A stretch of DNA of 64,000 bases from positions 62,001-126,000 of the forward strand of contig JALFLH010000020.1 of the NCBI GenBank assembly GCA_022774865.1. Reading direction: 5' to 3'. The position numbers and the translations under genes are program-made. The notes under the pieces were generated by a model that had not been told where the DNA came from, ran no database searches, and saw only the letters and a list, made by a program, of their open reading frames with translations. Within the stretch, counting starts at the first letter, position 1; every line of letters begins with the position of its first letter. The stretch comes from Clostridiales bacterium (lineage in GTDB: Bacteria; Bacillota; Clostridia; Oscillospirales; Oscillospiraceae). This document shows positions 18,749 to 30,156 of this stretch, piece after piece.

Positions 18749-20409
18749 CGAAGCGCATTTTCCGCTCGATCTGTCTGGCGGTTATGGCGGTGCTGGCGGC
18801 ATCGCTGTGCATCATCATGGGCGCGCTGTATGGGTATTTTGCCCGGGTGCAGCAGAACCAGCTCCGCACCCAGACGGCGCTGGCTGCCCGCGCGGTGGAA
18901 GAAGAGGGAATTGGGTATCTGGAAAACCTGCCCGATCTGGAGTGCCGGATTACCTGGATTGACAGCGGGGGCAATGTCCTTTTTGACAGTGAAGAGCCGT
19001 CCGACCAGATGGAAAACCATCTGCAGAGGGAGGAGATCCGGAAGGCACTGAAAACCGGGTTCGGAGAAAGCGTCCGCTATTCCTCCACGCTGATGGAACA
19101 GTACGTCTATTGCGCCCAGCGACTGTCTGACGGGACGGTGCTCCGTCTGTCCGTGGCGCGCCATTCTGCGGCGACGCTGCTGCTGGGGATGGCACGCTCC
19201 GTCTGCGTGGTGATTCTGGTGGCGGTGGTGCTGTCGTTGTGGCTGGCGCAGCGCCTGTCGGAGAGTATTGTCCGGCCGCTCAATGAACTGAATCTGGATG
19301 CGCCCCTGTCGCAGGACGGCTACGAAGAGCTGAAGCCCCTGCTGAGCCGCATTGACTCCCAGCAGCGCCAGCTTCAGGGCAGAGACACCCAGCTTCGGCG
19401 CAAGCAGCGGGAATTCGACACCGTGACGAACAACATGAACGAGGGTCTGGTGCTCATGAATGAGAGCTGCAATGTGCTGACCATGAACCCGGCGGCTGCC
19501 CGGATCATGGGACTGGTGCGCCCCTTTGTTGGGGTGAATTTCCGCACGCTGAACGGAGCGCAGACCATGGAGGCGGCGCTGAACGCCGCGCTGAACGGAA
19601 CCCACGGCGAATGCAGCGCGGCGCTGTCCGGCGGTGTGTACCAGATTGACGCCAGCCCGGTACGCGCGGCAGACAAGGTTTCCGGTGTGGCACTGCTGAT
19701 GTTTGACATCACCCAGAAGCAGTATCTGGAGACACAACGGCGGGAGTTTACAGCCAATGTGTCCCATGAACTGAAAACACCCCTGCACACCATCTCCGGC
19801 TATGCGGAACTCATGAAAAACGGGATGGTCAGCCCGGGGGACATTCCGGGCTTCTCCGGGAAGATCTATGACGAGGCGCAGCGGATGATCCGGCTGATCG
19901 AGGATATTCTGAAGCTGTCCAGTCTGGACGAGGGTGCGGCGGATATGACCCGGGAGCGGACGGATTTGTACGCGCTGGCCGCGGAGACGGTGAAAGCACT
20001 GACACCCATGGCGCAGGAAAACCAGATCCGGCTGTACTTAAAGGGCGAAAGCCATTTCATCGAGGGAATTCCCCAGCTTCTCTCAGGCATTATCACCAAT
20101 CTGCTTACCAATGCCATCAAGTATAACAATCCCGGCGGGAAGGCGTGGGTGGAGGTTGGCGGGGACGATACCGGCGTTACGCTGACGGTTTCCGACACCG
20201 GTATCGGCATCAGCCCGGAGCACCAGAAGCGGATTTTCGAGCGGTTTTACCGGGTGGATAAGAGCCGCTCCAAGGCCGTGGGCGGCACGGGCCTGGGGCT
20301 TTCCATTGTCAAGCACGCAGCCATGATCCACAATGCCAAAATTGAGTTGAACAGCACGCCGGGGTTGGGCACCACCATCCGCATCCGGTTTCCAATTGAA
20401 AAAGCCTGA
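18745..20409 (+). CDS. phoR: PhoR-like sensor histidine kinase (GTG start)
   Basis: PAS-like domain, FTANVSHELKTPLHTISGYAELM, NLLTNAIKYN, GGTGLGLSIVKH. Confidence 0.87.
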   Translation: MTKRIFRSICLAVMAVLAASLCIIMGALYGYFARVQQNQLRTQTALAARAVEEEGIGYLENLPDLECRITWIDSGGNVLFDSEEPSDQMENHLQREEIRKALKTGFGESVRYSSTLMEQYVYCAQRLSDGTVLRLSVARHSAATLLLGMARSVCVVILVAVVLSLWLAQRLSESIVRPLNELNLDAPLSQDGYEELKPLLSRIDSQQRQLQGRDTQLRRKQREFDTVTNNMNEGLVLMNESCNVLTMNPAAARIMGLVRPFVGVNFRTLNGAQTMEAALNAALNGTHGECSAALSGGVYQIDASPVRAADKVSGVALLMFDITQKQYLETQRREFTANVSHELKTPLHTISGYAELMKNGMVSPGDIPGFSGKIYDEAQRMIRLIEDILKLSSLDEGAADMTRERTDLYALAAETVKALTPMAQENQIRLYLKGESHFIEGIPQLLSGIITNLLTNAIKYNNPGGKAWVEVGGDDTGVTLTVSDTGIGISPEHQKRIFERFYRVDKSRSKAVGGTGLGLSIVKHAAMIHNAKIELNSTPGLGTTIRIRFPIEKA

Positions 20410-20412
20410 GCA

Positions 20413-20447
20413 TTCCCCCGGCGCATTTGACGCCGGGGGATTTCTCT
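20413..20447 (+). terminator. Terminator-like hairpin after phoR
   Basis: cccccggcgcatttgacgccgggggatttct. Confidence 0.55.
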
Positions 20448-20466
20448 GCGGAGAGCCGGTATAGCG

Positions 20467-20530
20467 CTTTACATGGATTTTACATTTAGCCGGTGACGGA
20501 TTTGACATTCTGCGGATAGAATTGATATTG
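20467..20530 (+). promoter_or_regulatory. Pho-box-like promoter upstream of Na/Pi cotransporter
   Basis: CTTTACATGGATTTTACA: TTTACA at 20468 and 20479, TTGACA at 20502-20507, GATATT at 20524. Confidence 0.75.
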
Positions 20531-20562
20531 TAAAAGAAACGCAAAGAAAGGCAGAATACCAG

Positions 20563-22308
20563 ATGGATATTTTCAACATTCTCACTCTGATCGGCGGATT
20601 GAGCCTGTTCCTGTTTGGCATGAATGTGATGGGCGAGTCTCTGGAGCGGCGGGCGGGCGGCAGCCTGCGGTCGCTTTTGAGCAAGCTGACCACCGGCAAG
20701 GCGGCGGGTTTCCTGACCGGCCTGGCCGTGACGGCCGTGATTCAATCCTCGTCAGCCACGACCGTTATGGTGGTTGGCTTCGTCAATTCCGGCCTGCTGT
20801 CCCTGAGCCAGGCCATCAATGTGATCATGGGCGCCAATGTGGGCACCACAGTCACGGCGTGGATTTTGAGTTTGAGCGGCATTGAAAGCGGAAATGTATT
20901 TATCCGCCTGCTCAAGCCCTCTTCGTTCACGCCGGTTCTTGCGCTGATAGGCGTGATCTGCTACCTGTTTTCGAAAGACAGCAAAAAGAAGGACACCGGA
21001 ACGATTCTGCTTGGTTTTGCCACGCTGATGTTCGGAATGGAGACCATGTCCGGCGCGGTATCCGGGCTGAAAAACGTTCCTGAATTCCGGCAGATGTTTA
21101 TCATGTTCCAGAATCCTGTGCTGGGAATGCTGGCGGGTGCCGTTCTGACTGCCATCATTCAGTCCAGCTCCGCCTCGGTCGGTATTCTGCAGGCATTGGC
21201 CAGCACCGGACAGATCTCCTATGGCGCGGCCATTCCCATCATTATGGGACAGAACATCGGCACCTGCGTCACCGCGTTGATTTCTTCCGTGGGCACCACC
21301 AAGAACGCCAAACGGGCGGCGCTGGTACATCTGTCCTTCAATATCATTGGCACCGCCGTGTGGCTCACGGTGTTCAGCATGGTGAAGGCTGTATTTGAAG
21401 TCCCGCTGCTGGATTTGGGCGCGACGGAGTTTGGCATTGCTGTGGCGCATTCCGTATTCAACATTCTGTGCACGGCGCTGCTGCTGCCCATGTCCGGTCT
21501 GCTGGAGAAGCTGGCCTGCCGGCTGGTACCGGACAGCCCTGCGCCCGAGGCAACTGCCGAGTTGGATGAGCGCCTGCTGGGCACCCCCTTTATTGCCCTG
21601 CAGCGTTGTCAGGACTTAAGCAAAAAAATGGCGGATTGCGCGGCGCAGAGCTTTCGGGACGGTGTGGCTGCCCTGTCCGGCTGCACACCCGCGCTGGAGG
21701 TGTCCGTCAAAACCTGCGAAAATCAGTGCGACCACTATGAGGACATTCTGGGCACCTATCTGGTAAAGCTCAGCGCGCAGCAGCTCAGCGAGGAGGACAG
21801 CGCCAAGGCCACCATGCTGCTCAAGGCCATCGGCGATTTTGAACGGATTTCCGATCATGGCGTGAATCTGCTGGAATCTGCGCAGGAATTACAGGAGAAA
21901 AAACTGAAATTCTCCGATGCCGCGCAAAAGGAGCTGGCCGTATTGGTGGAGGCTGTGGATGCGATCATCCGGATGTCCTTTGAGGCCTTCAGCCGGGGCG
22001 ATCTGGATGAAGCCTACCGGGTGGAGCCGCTGGAGGATGTGATCGATGCGCTGAAGGAACAGATGCGCACCCGCCACATTCTGCGGCTGCAGCAGGGAAG
22101 CTGCGGAATTGAAACCGGATTTATCTGGTCTGACCTGCTGACCAATCTGGAGCGCACCAGCGACCATTGCTCCAATATCGCCGGGTGCATCATCGATCTG
22201 GGTAACCACAATATGAACACGCATGAAGCGCTGCGCTCTGCAAGGGAAGCCTATGAGGACTTTGACGAACAGTACCGCACCTATGCAGAAAAATACCGGC
22301 TGCCATAA
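20563..22308 (+). CDS. Na/Pi cotransporter family protein with C-terminal PhoU-like domain
   Basis: LFLFGMNVMGESLERRAGGSLRSLLSKLTTGKAAGFLTGLAVTAVIQSSSATTVMVVGFVNSG; second QSSSASVG repeat; PhoU-like C-terminus. Confidence 0.93.
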   Translation: MDIFNILTLIGGLSLFLFGMNVMGESLERRAGGSLRSLLSKLTTGKAAGFLTGLAVTAVIQSSSATTVMVVGFVNSGLLSLSQAINVIMGANVGTTVTAWILSLSGIESGNVFIRLLKPSSFTPVLALIGVICYLFSKDSKKKDTGTILLGFATLMFGMETMSGAVSGLKNVPEFRQMFIMFQNPVLGMLAGAVLTAIIQSSSASVGILQALASTGQISYGAAIPIIMGQNIGTCVTALISSVGTTKNAKRAALVHLSFNIIGTAVWLTVFSMVKAVFEVPLLDLGATEFGIAVAHSVFNILCTALLLPMSGLLEKLACRLVPDSPAPEATAELDERLLGTPFIALQRCQDLSKKMADCAAQSFRDGVAALSGCTPALEVSVKTCENQCDHYEDILGTYLVKLSAQQLSEEDSAKATMLLKAIGDFERISDHGVNLLESAQELQEKKLKFSDAAQKELAVLVEAVDAIIRMSFEAFSRGDLDEAYRVEPLEDVIDALKEQMRTRHILRLQQGSCGIETGFIWSDLLTNLERTSDHCSNIAGCIIDLGNHNMNTHEALRSAREAYEDFDEQYRTYAEKYRLP

Positions 22309-22325
22309 CGGCAGTCGGCGCAGAA

Positions 22326-22361
22326 AAAGAACCGTGCCGGGAATATCCCGGCACGGCTTTT
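22326..22361. terminator. Terminator hairpin between converging genes
   Basis: aaccgtgccgggaatatcccggcacggctttttat. Confidence 0.75.
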
Positions 22362-22377
22362 TATGGAGTTGTTTCGA

Positions 22378-23394
22378 TTACAGCAGGGTGGCGAAGTGCT
22401 TGATGGTGCGGACCATCTGAGAAACGGAGGAGTTCTCGTTGTCGTACCAGGAAACGACCTGCACCTGGCTGGTGCCGTTGCCCAGGTTGATGACCATGGT
22501 CTGGGTGGCATCGAACAGAGAGCCGAAACGCATACCGACGATATCGGAGGAGACGATCTCGTCCTCGTTGTAGCCGAAGGACTCGGTGGCCTCAGCCTTC
22601 ATCTGAGCGTTGATCTCTTCCTTGGTGGGGTTGCCTTCCACAACGGCGTTCAGGATGGTGGTGGAGCCGGTGGGGGTGGGAACACGCTGGGCAGCGCCGA
22701 TCAGCTTGCCGTTCAGCTCGGGGATGACCAGACCGATGGCCTTGGCAGCGCCGGTGGAGTTGGGCACGATGTTCACGGCGCCGGCACGGCTGCGGCGCAG
22801 GTCGCCCTTACGCTGGGGGCCGTCCAGGATCATCTGGTCGCCGGTGTAGGCGTGGATGGTGCACATAATGCCGGACTGAATCTTCCAGCCGTCGTTCAGA
22901 GCCTTGGCCATGGGAGCCAGGCAGTTGGTGGTGCAGGAAGCGGCGGAGATGATGTTGTCTTCCTTGGTCAGGGTGTTGTGGTTGACGTTGTAAACAATGG
23001 TGGGCAGGTCATTGCCGGCAGGAGCGGAGATGACGACCTTCTTGGCGCCGGCGTCGATGTGAGCCTGAGCCTTGGCCTTGGAGGTGTAGAAACCGGTGCA
23101 CTCCAGCACAACGTCCACACCCAGCTTGCCCCAGGGCAGGTTGGCGGCATCCTTCTCGGCGTAGATGGTGATCTTCTTGCCATCGACCACGATGTTGTCC
23201 TCGCCAGCTTCAACGGTATGACCCATGGCTACGTAGTTGCCCTGCGTGGAGTCGTACTTCAGCAGGTGAGCCAGCATCTTGGGAGAGGTCAGGTCATTGA
23301 TAGCGATGACCTCGAAACCCTCGGCACCGAACATCTGACGGAAAGCCAGACGGCCGATACGGCCAAAACCGTTAATTGCAACTTTAACAGACAT
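22378..23394 (-). CDS. gap: Glyceraldehyde-3-phosphate dehydrogenase, type I
   Basis: [57 protein letters not shown]. Confidence 0.97.
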   Translation of the reverse strand: MSVKVAINGFGRIGRLAFRQMFGAEGFEVIAINDLTSPKMLAHLLKYDSTQGNYVAMGHTVEAGEDNIVVDGKKITIYAEKDAANLPWGKLGVDVVLECTGFYTSKAKAQAHIDAGAKKVVISAPAGNDLPTIVYNVNHNTLTKEDNIISAASCTTNCLAPMAKALNDGWKIQSGIMCTIHAYTGDQMILDGPQRKGDLRRSRAGAVNIVPNSTGAAKAIGLVIPELNGKLIGAAQRVPTPTGSTTILNAVVEGNPTKEEINAQMKAEATESFGYNEDEIVSSDIVGMRFGSLFDATQTMVINLGNGTSQVQVVSWYDNENSSVSQMVRTIKHFATLL

Positions 23395-23480
23395 TGAGAT
23401 TTCCTCCATTTCAAATGTTACTGCGGATGCAGTATTTTAGATGAAAATGCTGCACGGAATCGATATTCCCGTACGGATTT

Positions 23481-23509
23481 ATTATACAATACGTCAACTG
23501 GCTTGTAAA
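23481..23509 (-). promoter_or_regulatory. Sigma-A-type promoter for gap (TTTACA-N17-TATAAT on minus strand)
   Basis: Plus strand attata 23481-23486 and tgtaaa 23504-23509, 17-nt spacer. Confidence 0.65.
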
Positions 23510-23563
23510 CTGTTATTTTTGTAGAAAACGTATTATTTTCGGAAAAACTTTACTGCAATATGC

Positions 23564-24733
23564 TTATTCGTAGGAAACGTCGGCTTTTAGGGGCACCAGA
23601 CCGATATAGGTATGCCCAATGCCGAGGGTCAGGCTTGTCCCGTCGGTCAGGGTGTAGACGAAGGGGGAAGTATCCCCGCTGCGGCTCCACTTGATGGGGA
23701 TAATCTGCCCGTTGCAGGCGAACAGACCGTCGCCTTTGCCGACCAGATCAATGGATTTGTGGACGCCGTCCTTCTGGGTATAGGTGTTGGCGTAGAGAAC
23801 CAGCACATTTTCGAAGGAGAGAACCTTGCCGGTATTGCCGTCGATCCATTCCTCGCCAAACTGCGCGGCTTCGTATTTTCCGGTGTCGGCGTTGTAGGTC
23901 ATGGTGGTTTTCTTGGCATACTTCCCATTGCCAAAGGCAAACGTCAGCGTGTTTGCGCGTTCACCGCCGGTGGGAGTGGCGTCCTCGGCGAAGGTCAGGC
24001 CGAAGTCGTAGGGCTTGGATTCCTCCAGCCGCAGACCACGCTTCTCGGCGTTCTTCAGCAGCAGATCGGCGCCGGTGAACAGGGTGTGCTCCAGCGCGTA
24101 GCCCGCGCTGCGGCGCGCCTGGTCACGGTAGTAGGCATCTCCGCCGCTGCCGCGCACGCCGTCAATATCCGCGATGCCCAGCTTGGAGATGGCGGTGTCC
24201 GCCTCCGCGCTGCCGCCGGCGTGACACAGAATCGCGTCATAGCACTGGGTAAGGCTTACGGTATAAATTCTGGCGCTGCGGATGGCACCCAGCTTTTCAA
24301 CGGAGCCAATGTCCGTAAAGACACCCAGACAGCGGGTGACGGTTCCCTCCACCAGCATTTCATAGTAGATATCCGCCTGACTGATGCCGTGCTGGGGCAT
24401 GGCTTCTTTGTGGTTGTTGATGGAGGCCATGAAAATCCGCTGGGTCAGCGGCGCGGCCATTGCTTCGCCGGTCAGCGGATTGGCGTAGGCTGCCGCGGCA
24501 GGTTCCGTGGGCTCCACGGTAGGTGCCTGTGTGGGTTCTTCCGTTGGTTCTTCTGTGGGCGCTTCAGTGGCGGGCACAGTGGGCGCTTCGGTGGGCGCTT
24601 CGGTGGCGGGAGCCGTAGCTTCCGGCGTTTTGGCGTTCCGGTTTCTCAGAACCAGAACACCCAGCGCGATCAGCGCGGCAGCCAGCAGAACCGCGAGAAC
24701 AATCAGTAGAATGCGTTTCCCTTTTGTACTCAT
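23564..24733 (-). CDS. DUF3048 (YerB-like) lipoprotein/secreted protein with TEAPTE-rich linker
   Basis: NPLTGEAMAAPLTQRIFMASINNHKEAMPQHGISQADIYYEMLVEGTVTRCLGVFTD. Confidence 0.85.
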   Translation of the reverse strand: MSTKGKRILLIVLAVLLAAALIALGVLVLRNRNAKTPEATAPATEAPTEAPTVPATEAPTEEPTEEPTQAPTVEPTEPAAAAYANPLTGEAMAAPLTQRIFMASINNHKEAMPQHGISQADIYYEMLVEGTVTRCLGVFTDIGSVEKLGAIRSARIYTVSLTQCYDAILCHAGGSAEADTAISKLGIADIDGVRGSGGDAYYRDQARRSAGYALEHTLFTGADLLLKNAEKRGLRLEESKPYDFGLTFAEDATPTGGERANTLTFAFGNGKYAKKTTMTYNADTGKYEAAQFGEEWIDGNTGKVLSFENVLVLYANTYTQKDGVHKSIDLVGKGDGLFACNGQIIPIKWSRSGDTSPFVYTLTDGTSLTLGIGHTYIGLVPLKADVSYE

Positions 24734-24796
24734 AATTTTCTTCCTTCCTGAAAATTTACTCTGTCCGGCCGAACGAGGCCGGGGAAATACGGTCAA

Positions 24797-26374
24797 TCAA
24801 CCCACGTCGTCATCGGAATAGTCGATGGGAATCTGCGCGTCCTCATCGGTACGTCCCAGCGTGTAGAAAAACACGTTGTCCCGGGCGGGTTGCAGTTCTG
24901 TCAGCAGGCCGCGGGTGGCGTATACCGCATAGTTGCAGAACAGAATCGGAATGATGCGGCCATCGTCAGCCACGGCCTTGTGCAGATTGTAGAAATTGCC
25001 ACTGTTTTCCAGCGCCAGCCGGCATTGCTCATAGAGGGTGGCATCGGCGGTTCCGTTGCGGCTGATGTTGCCATAGGGGCGGAAGAAGGGAGACAGATCC
25101 ATGTTGGCGGAAAGCCGGGTCTGACCGAGGTAGAGGTCAAAATCGCCCGCCACGTATTTGCTTTGGAACACCCGGCTGCTGACTTCGTCCAGCTCCACGT
25201 CCAATCCGCATTCTTCCAGCATGGCGGCGATATCCCGGGCGGTGCGCAGGCGCAGACTGTCATCCTTGTTTACCAGAAATCGCAGTGGCTCCTTGGGCAG
25301 ATCCACCTTACCCAGCGCTTCCACAAACCGCAGGGGCTCGTATTCGTATTTCGCGGCCAGACCGGCGGAATAAAACGGGCTGCCGGGAGATGCGGCCAAC
25401 GTGGCAGGGCGTGCAAAGCCGCGGTAGTTGTTTTCTGCCAGCTTTTCCCGGTCAATGGCGTAGGTGATGGCCGCACGAAGCGTCGTGTCGGAAAAGATGT
25501 CGTCCTTGCTGTAGGCTACGTTGACGCCCAGGAACAGGAAGATACCGGTCTCACAGTCCCACAGTTCATAATCGCAGCGGTAATCGGCATAGGAGTCGGA
25601 GCAGGGATTGGCGCAGACCAGTCCCACATCGGCAAATTCAAATTCGTCCCGGATCTGGATGGGGGATTCGGCGGCGCTCAGGGCGATGGAGTCGGCGGTG
25701 GCAATCAGATCGGGGCTGGAGCACCACCAGCTCAAATTCCGCCGCAGGTGGGCGCCGGTCAGGCTTTCCTCCAGAATGTACGGCCCGGTGCCCAGCGGAC
25801 GTTCCGCCTCTATCTCAGACGCTTTGATGATGGGAACGTCCAGCAGCAGCGTCAGGTTCTCCATGGGCGTTGCCAGCGTAAATGTGATACCGCCGTCCTC
25901 CGAAGGGTCAATGCTCTTGATCTGAGTAAACCGGCCGGCGTAATAGCTGCTTTCCTTGGCGGCCTGATAGCTTGCAAGCACATCATCCACGGTTACCGGC
26001 GTCCCGTCCGAAAAGACCGCATCCGCAAGGTAGAAGGTGTAGCTGCGGCTGTCCGAGGAATAGCTGTAGCGGTCGCAGAGAATGGGAACCGCCTGATAAT
26101 CCCGGCTTACACTGAACAACCCCTGATAGATCAGGGAAAACAGGGTGCGGTTGGTAAAGTCGGTACAGGTGAAAGGATTCAGGGAACGGTCGGCGTAGTA
26201 GGCCATGGTCAGCTTCTGCGGCTCGGCGTTTTCGTCCGGCTCGGTGGCGCTCAGATCGGCGTTCTCCGCGGCCAGCGCATTGCCGGTGGGAACATAGGGC
26301 GTGTCCTCCGCCGCGCATCCGGAGAACAGTCCCAGAAGCAGGCTCAGACACAGAAACAGGGCGATTATTTTCAT
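24797..26374 (-). CDS. ABC transporter substrate-binding protein, family 5 (oligopeptide-type) lipoprotein
   Basis: MKIIALFLCLSLLLGLFSGCAAEDTPYVPTG; AITYAIDREKLAENNYRGFARPATL. Confidence 0.85.
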   Translation of the reverse strand: MKIIALFLCLSLLLGLFSGCAAEDTPYVPTGNALAAENADLSATEPDENAEPQKLTMAYYADRSLNPFTCTDFTNRTLFSLIYQGLFSVSRDYQAVPILCDRYSYSSDSRSYTFYLADAVFSDGTPVTVDDVLASYQAAKESSYYAGRFTQIKSIDPSEDGGITFTLATPMENLTLLLDVPIIKASEIEAERPLGTGPYILEESLTGAHLRRNLSWWCSSPDLIATADSIALSAAESPIQIRDEFEFADVGLVCANPCSDSYADYRCDYELWDCETGIFLFLGVNVAYSKDDIFSDTTLRAAITYAIDREKLAENNYRGFARPATLAASPGSPFYSAGLAAKYEYEPLRFVEALGKVDLPKEPLRFLVNKDDSLRLRTARDIAAMLEECGLDVELDEVSSRVFQSKYVAGDFDLYLGQTRLSANMDLSPFFRPYGNISRNGTADATLYEQCRLALENSGNFYNLHKAVADDGRIIPILFCNYAVYATRGLLTELQPARDNVFFYTLGRTDEDAQIPIDYSDDDVG

Positions 26375-27171
26375 TTGCTGCCCTCCATGCATCGAATCAG
26401 CGCACCCTGGGAGCCCCGGTCGCCCCGGGTGACCCGGTGGGACCAGAACCGGTCGGACTGGCAGACGGTGCAGGCATCACTGACCTCGATGCGTTTCACA
26501 CCGGCCATGCGAAGGCTGAGGGCGTTGAGTTCTTTTAGGTTTACATAATATTTTTCTCCGGCGTGTCGGATGAAGGGGTCTGCCGCGTCGCCGAAGGTAT
26601 CCAGCATGGCCTCCGGCACATCCACGCCGGTTTCAAAGTGACACTGGGCAATGTTGGGGCCAATGGCAGCCCGAATGTTTTCGGGCTTACAGCCGAATTC
26701 CCGAACCATGGCGGCCACGGTTTTTGCGCCGATGGCCTTGGCGGTGCCCCGCCAGCCCGCATGGGCCGCGCCCACGGCGCCGGTGACCGGGTCGTGCAGC
26801 AGCAGCGGTGTGCAGTCGGCGGTAAAAATCATCAGCGTCACACCCGGCTCGTTCGTAATCAGGGCGTCGCATTCCGGGTACTCCCGGTGGTCAATGCCGG
26901 CGCAGTCGGCCCGGCCGACCCGGCGGACAATGTCAGAGTGGGTCTGCCGGGTCAGCACCAGATCTTCGGCGGAAAAGCCCAGCGCTGCGCCGAGCCGGCG
27001 GAAATTCTCCGCCACATTGGCCGGATCATCCCCCCGGTGCATACCCAGATTCAGACTGGCAAGGGAGCCGGTGCTGACCCCGCCCAGCCGGGTGGTGAAG
27101 CAATGGGGGACGGAGATGGATTCTGCGGTCAGATATTCGAGTGTTCCGATTTTGTTCGTAATAATTGACAT
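26371..27171 (-). CDS. pgeF: Peptidoglycan editing factor PgeF / polyphenol oxidase family
   Basis: LVLTRQTHSDIVRRVG, ADCTPLLLHDPVTGAVGAAHAGWRGTAKAI, AIGPNIAQCHFETGVDV. Confidence 0.92.
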   Translation of the reverse strand: MSIITNKIGTLEYLTAESISVPHCFTTRLGGVSTGSLASLNLGMHRGDDPANVAENFRRLGAALGFSAEDLVLTRQTHSDIVRRVGRADCAGIDHREYPECDALITNEPGVTLMIFTADCTPLLLHDPVTGAVGAAHAGWRGTAKAIGAKTVAAMVREFGCKPENIRAAIGPNIAQCHFETGVDVPEAMLDTFGDAADPFIRHAGEKYYVNLKELNALSLRMAGVKRIEVSDACTVCQSDRFWSHRVTRGDRGSQGALIRCMEGSK

Positions 27172-27259
27172 GGGGAAAGGGTGGAGCGGGAAGAGCGGAG
27201 AAGTGAAGCGGGGAAGAGCGGAAACTCCACACGCCGCTCTCCTCACTCCACTCTGGACA

Positions 27260-30001
27260 TTAGTTTGCCAGCTTGTCCTTCTGCATACAGCACTTTTTAT
27301 ACTTCTTGCCGCTGCCGCAGGGGCAGGGATCGTTGGGGCCAACCTTCTTTTCCTTGCGGACGGGCTGCTTTTTGACCTCGGTCTTGGTGGCGGCGGCGGT
27401 GCCGGTTTCCTTGGCCACCCGCTCACGCTTGACCTCCTGCTGGGGCGCGATGCGCACCAGGAACATCCGACGCACGGTCTCCTCCCGAATGGCGGTGATC
27501 ATGGCCTGGAACATTTCGTAGCCCTCTTCCTTGTAGGCGATGACGGGATCATGCTGGCCGTAGGCCCGCAGACCGATACCCTGCTTCAGGTCGTCCATGG
27601 CGTCAATGTGATCCATCCAGTATTCATCCACCACCCGCAGCATGACCACCCGCTCCAGCTCCCGCATGATGGCGGGGGTATATGCGGCTTCCTTTTTTTC
27701 ATAGGTTTCCAGACATTTGGCGTAGATGGCATCGGTCAGGGAAGCGGCATCCGCCTTTTCGGGAACAGTCACGGCGCCTTTGGCAAAATAGATATTCTCA
27801 AAGGGGCGAACCGCGGCGGCGATACTCTTATCGTCCATGATGCCACCGAATTCGGAGAGCGCGGTGGAAACGGTGGATTCCACAAGGCCGCGCAGCATAT
27901 GCAAAATATTGTCCCGCAGATCCTCGCCGTCGAGCACCTTCTGGCGCTGGGCATAGATGACTTCCCGCTGGGTATTCATCACGTCGTCGTATTCCAGCAC
28001 GCTTTTGCGCACCCGGAAGTTGCGGCTTTCCACGTTTTTCTGGGCGTTTTCCACCGCGCCCGACAGAATCTTGGCGTCGATGGGGGTGTCCTCGTCCAGA
28101 CCGAGGGAGTCCATCATGCCCATGATCCGGTCGGAGGAGAACAGGCGCATCAGATCGTCCTGCAGGCTCAGATAGAACCGGCTTTCACCGGGGTCGCCCT
28201 GACGGCCGGAACGGCCGCGGAGCTGATTGTCAATCCGGCGGGATTCGTGGCGCTCGGTGCCGATGATATACAGGCCGCCGGCAGCGCGCACCCTGGCTGC
28301 GTCGTCTTTGATCTGCTCTCTGAACTGGGACAGCAGCGCTTCATACCGGGCGCGGACAGAGAGAATTTCGGCGTTGTCGGTCTCGGCGTAGGAATCGGCC
28401 TCGGCGATCAGGGCCTCCTCCACACCCTCCTTGCGCAGGGCGTTCTTGGCCATGTACTCGGCGTTGCCGCCCAGTACGATATCCGTGCCACGGCCGGCCA
28501 TGTTGGTGGCGATGGTCACGGCGCCCAGGTGGCCGGCCTGCGCTACGATCTGCGCTTCCAGCTCATGATATTTGGCATTCAGCACATTGTGGGGGATGCC
28601 CTCTTTTTTCAGCAGCTTGCTCAGCAGCTCACTTTTTTCAATGGAGATGGTGCCCACCAGCACGGGCTGACCCTTGGCGTAGCATTCCTTGACCTGCCGG
28701 ATAATGGCGCGGTATTTTCCCATCTCGGTTTTGTAGACCACGTCGGGGTGATCCTGCCGGATGACGGGCTTGTTGGTGGGAATTTCCACCACGTCCAGCT
28801 TGTAGATGGTGGCGAATTCCTCCTCCTCGGTCAGCGCGGTGCCGGTCATGCCGGAGAGCTTGCCATACAGGCGGAAGAAATTCTGGAAGGTGATGGTGGC
28901 GAGGGTCTTGCTCTCGCTGGCAACCTTTACCCCCTCTTTGGCTTCGATTGCCTGATGGAGTCCCTCGTTATAGCGCCGGCCATACATCAGCCGCCCGGTA
29001 AACTCGTCCACAATGATGATCTGGCCGTCTTTCACCACATAATCAATGTCCTTTTTCATCAGGCCCCGGGCCTTCATGGCCTGGTTGATGTGGTGGGAGA
29101 GGGTGGCGTTTTCGGGATCAGCCAGGTTTTCCACACCGAAGTATTTCTCCGCCTTGGCGATGCCGCTGGCGGTCAGGGAGACGGTGCGGGACTTCTCGTC
29201 CACGATATAGTCGCAGTCGTAGTCATCCTGCACTTCCTTATCCTCGGTTTTGGCGAAAACCTGCTTTCTCAGGGTGGAGACGAAATAGTCGGCCATCTCA
29301 TAGAGCTTGGAGGAATCCTCGCCCTTGCCGGAGATAATCAGCGGCGTCCGGGCTTCATCAATGAGGATGGAGTCCACCTCGTCCACGATGGCGAAATTGT
29401 GTCCCCGCTGCACCAGCTCGGACTTGTAGATTGCCATGTTGTCCCGCAGATAGTCAAAGCCCAGTTCGTTGTTGGTGCAGTAGGTGATGTCGGCGGCGTA
29501 GCTTTCCCGGCGCTGCTGGGGGGTCATGCCGGGGATAATCAGACCCACGGTCAGCCCCATATAGCGGTAGACCTTGCCCATCCACTCGGAGTCACGCTTG
29601 GCCAGGTACTCGTTGACGGTGACCACGTGAACGCCCTTGCCTGTCAGCGCGTTCAGGTAGCAGGGCAGAATGGCAACCAGGGTTTTGCCCTCACCGGTTT
29701 TCATCTCGGCGATGCGTCCCTGATGCAGCACCACGCCGCCGATGAGCTGAACCGGATAGGGGCGCATTCCCAGCACCCGGTCGGCAGCCTCCCGGATGGC
29801 GGCAAAGGCCTCGGGCAGCAGATCGTCCAGCGTCTCACCGGCGGCCAGCCGGTTTTTGAATTCCTGGGTCTTGCCCTTCAGAGCCTCCTCGGAAAGGGCT
29901 TTGTATTCGTCCTCCAGCGCCAGAATCTTGTCAACCGTGGGCTGGATGCGTTTGATTTCCCGGTCGGAACGACTTCCGAACAGTTTGGTGAAAAATCCCA
30001 T
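27260..30001 (-). CDS. secA: Preprotein translocase subunit SecA
   Basis: [65 protein letters not shown]-terminal [17 protein letters not shown]. Confidence 0.98.
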   Translation of the reverse strand: MGFFTKLFGSRSDREIKRIQPTVDKILALEDEYKALSEEALKGKTQEFKNRLAAGETLDDLLPEAFAAIREAADRVLGMRPYPVQLIGGVVLHQGRIAEMKTGEGKTLVAILPCYLNALTGKGVHVVTVNEYLAKRDSEWMGKVYRYMGLTVGLIIPGMTPQQRRESYAADITYCTNNELGFDYLRDNMAIYKSELVQRGHNFAIVDEVDSILIDEARTPLIISGKGEDSSKLYEMADYFVSTLRKQVFAKTEDKEVQDDYDCDYIVDEKSRTVSLTASGIAKAEKYFGVENLADPENATLSHHINQAMKARGLMKKDIDYVVKDGQIIIVDEFTGRLMYGRRYNEGLHQAIEAKEGVKVASESKTLATITFQNFFRLYGKLSGMTGTALTEEEEFATIYKLDVVEIPTNKPVIRQDHPDVVYKTEMGKYRAIIRQVKECYAKGQPVLVGTISIEKSELLSKLLKKEGIPHNVLNAKYHELEAQIVAQAGHLGAVTIATNMAGRGTDIVLGGNAEYMAKNALRKEGVEEALIAEADSYAETDNAEILSVRARYEALLSQFREQIKDDAARVRAAGGLYIIGTERHESRRIDNQLRGRSGRQGDPGESRFYLSLQDDLMRLFSSDRIMGMMDSLGLDEDTPIDAKILSGAVENAQKNVESRNFRVRKSVLEYDDVMNTQREVIYAQRQKVLDGEDLRDNILHMLRGLVESTVSTALSEFGGIMDDKSIAAAVRPFENIYFAKGAVTVPEKADAASLTDAIYAKCLETYEKKEAAYTPAIMRELERVVMLRVVDEYWMDHIDAMDDLKQGIGLRAYGQHDPVIAYKEEGYEMFQAMITAIREETVRRMFLVRIAPQQEVKRERVAKETGTAAATKTEVKKQPVRKEKKVGPNDPCPCGSGKKYKKCCMQKDKLAN

Positions 30002-30156
30002 GAAACAATCTCCTTTGAAACACAAATGGCCATACCAAACCAATTTTACCTATTATATCATAATTGCCGGGAGAATAAAAGACGAAACTGTGAATAAATT
30101 TCTTAAGAACCCAATAAAAAACGGCGCCGGACGGGAGCCCGGCACCGCCATGGCGT

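Noticed and set aside
24490-24620. CRISPR-like tandem repeat (gtgggcgcttc-type units)
   Set aside because: Encodes the Thr/Pro/Glu-rich linker of the DUF3048 protein; no spacer-repeat structure
26651-30097. 1148-aa plus-strand ORF
   Set aside because: Antisense to secA, whose conserved motifs are unambiguous; composition is a mirror artefact of GC-rich codons
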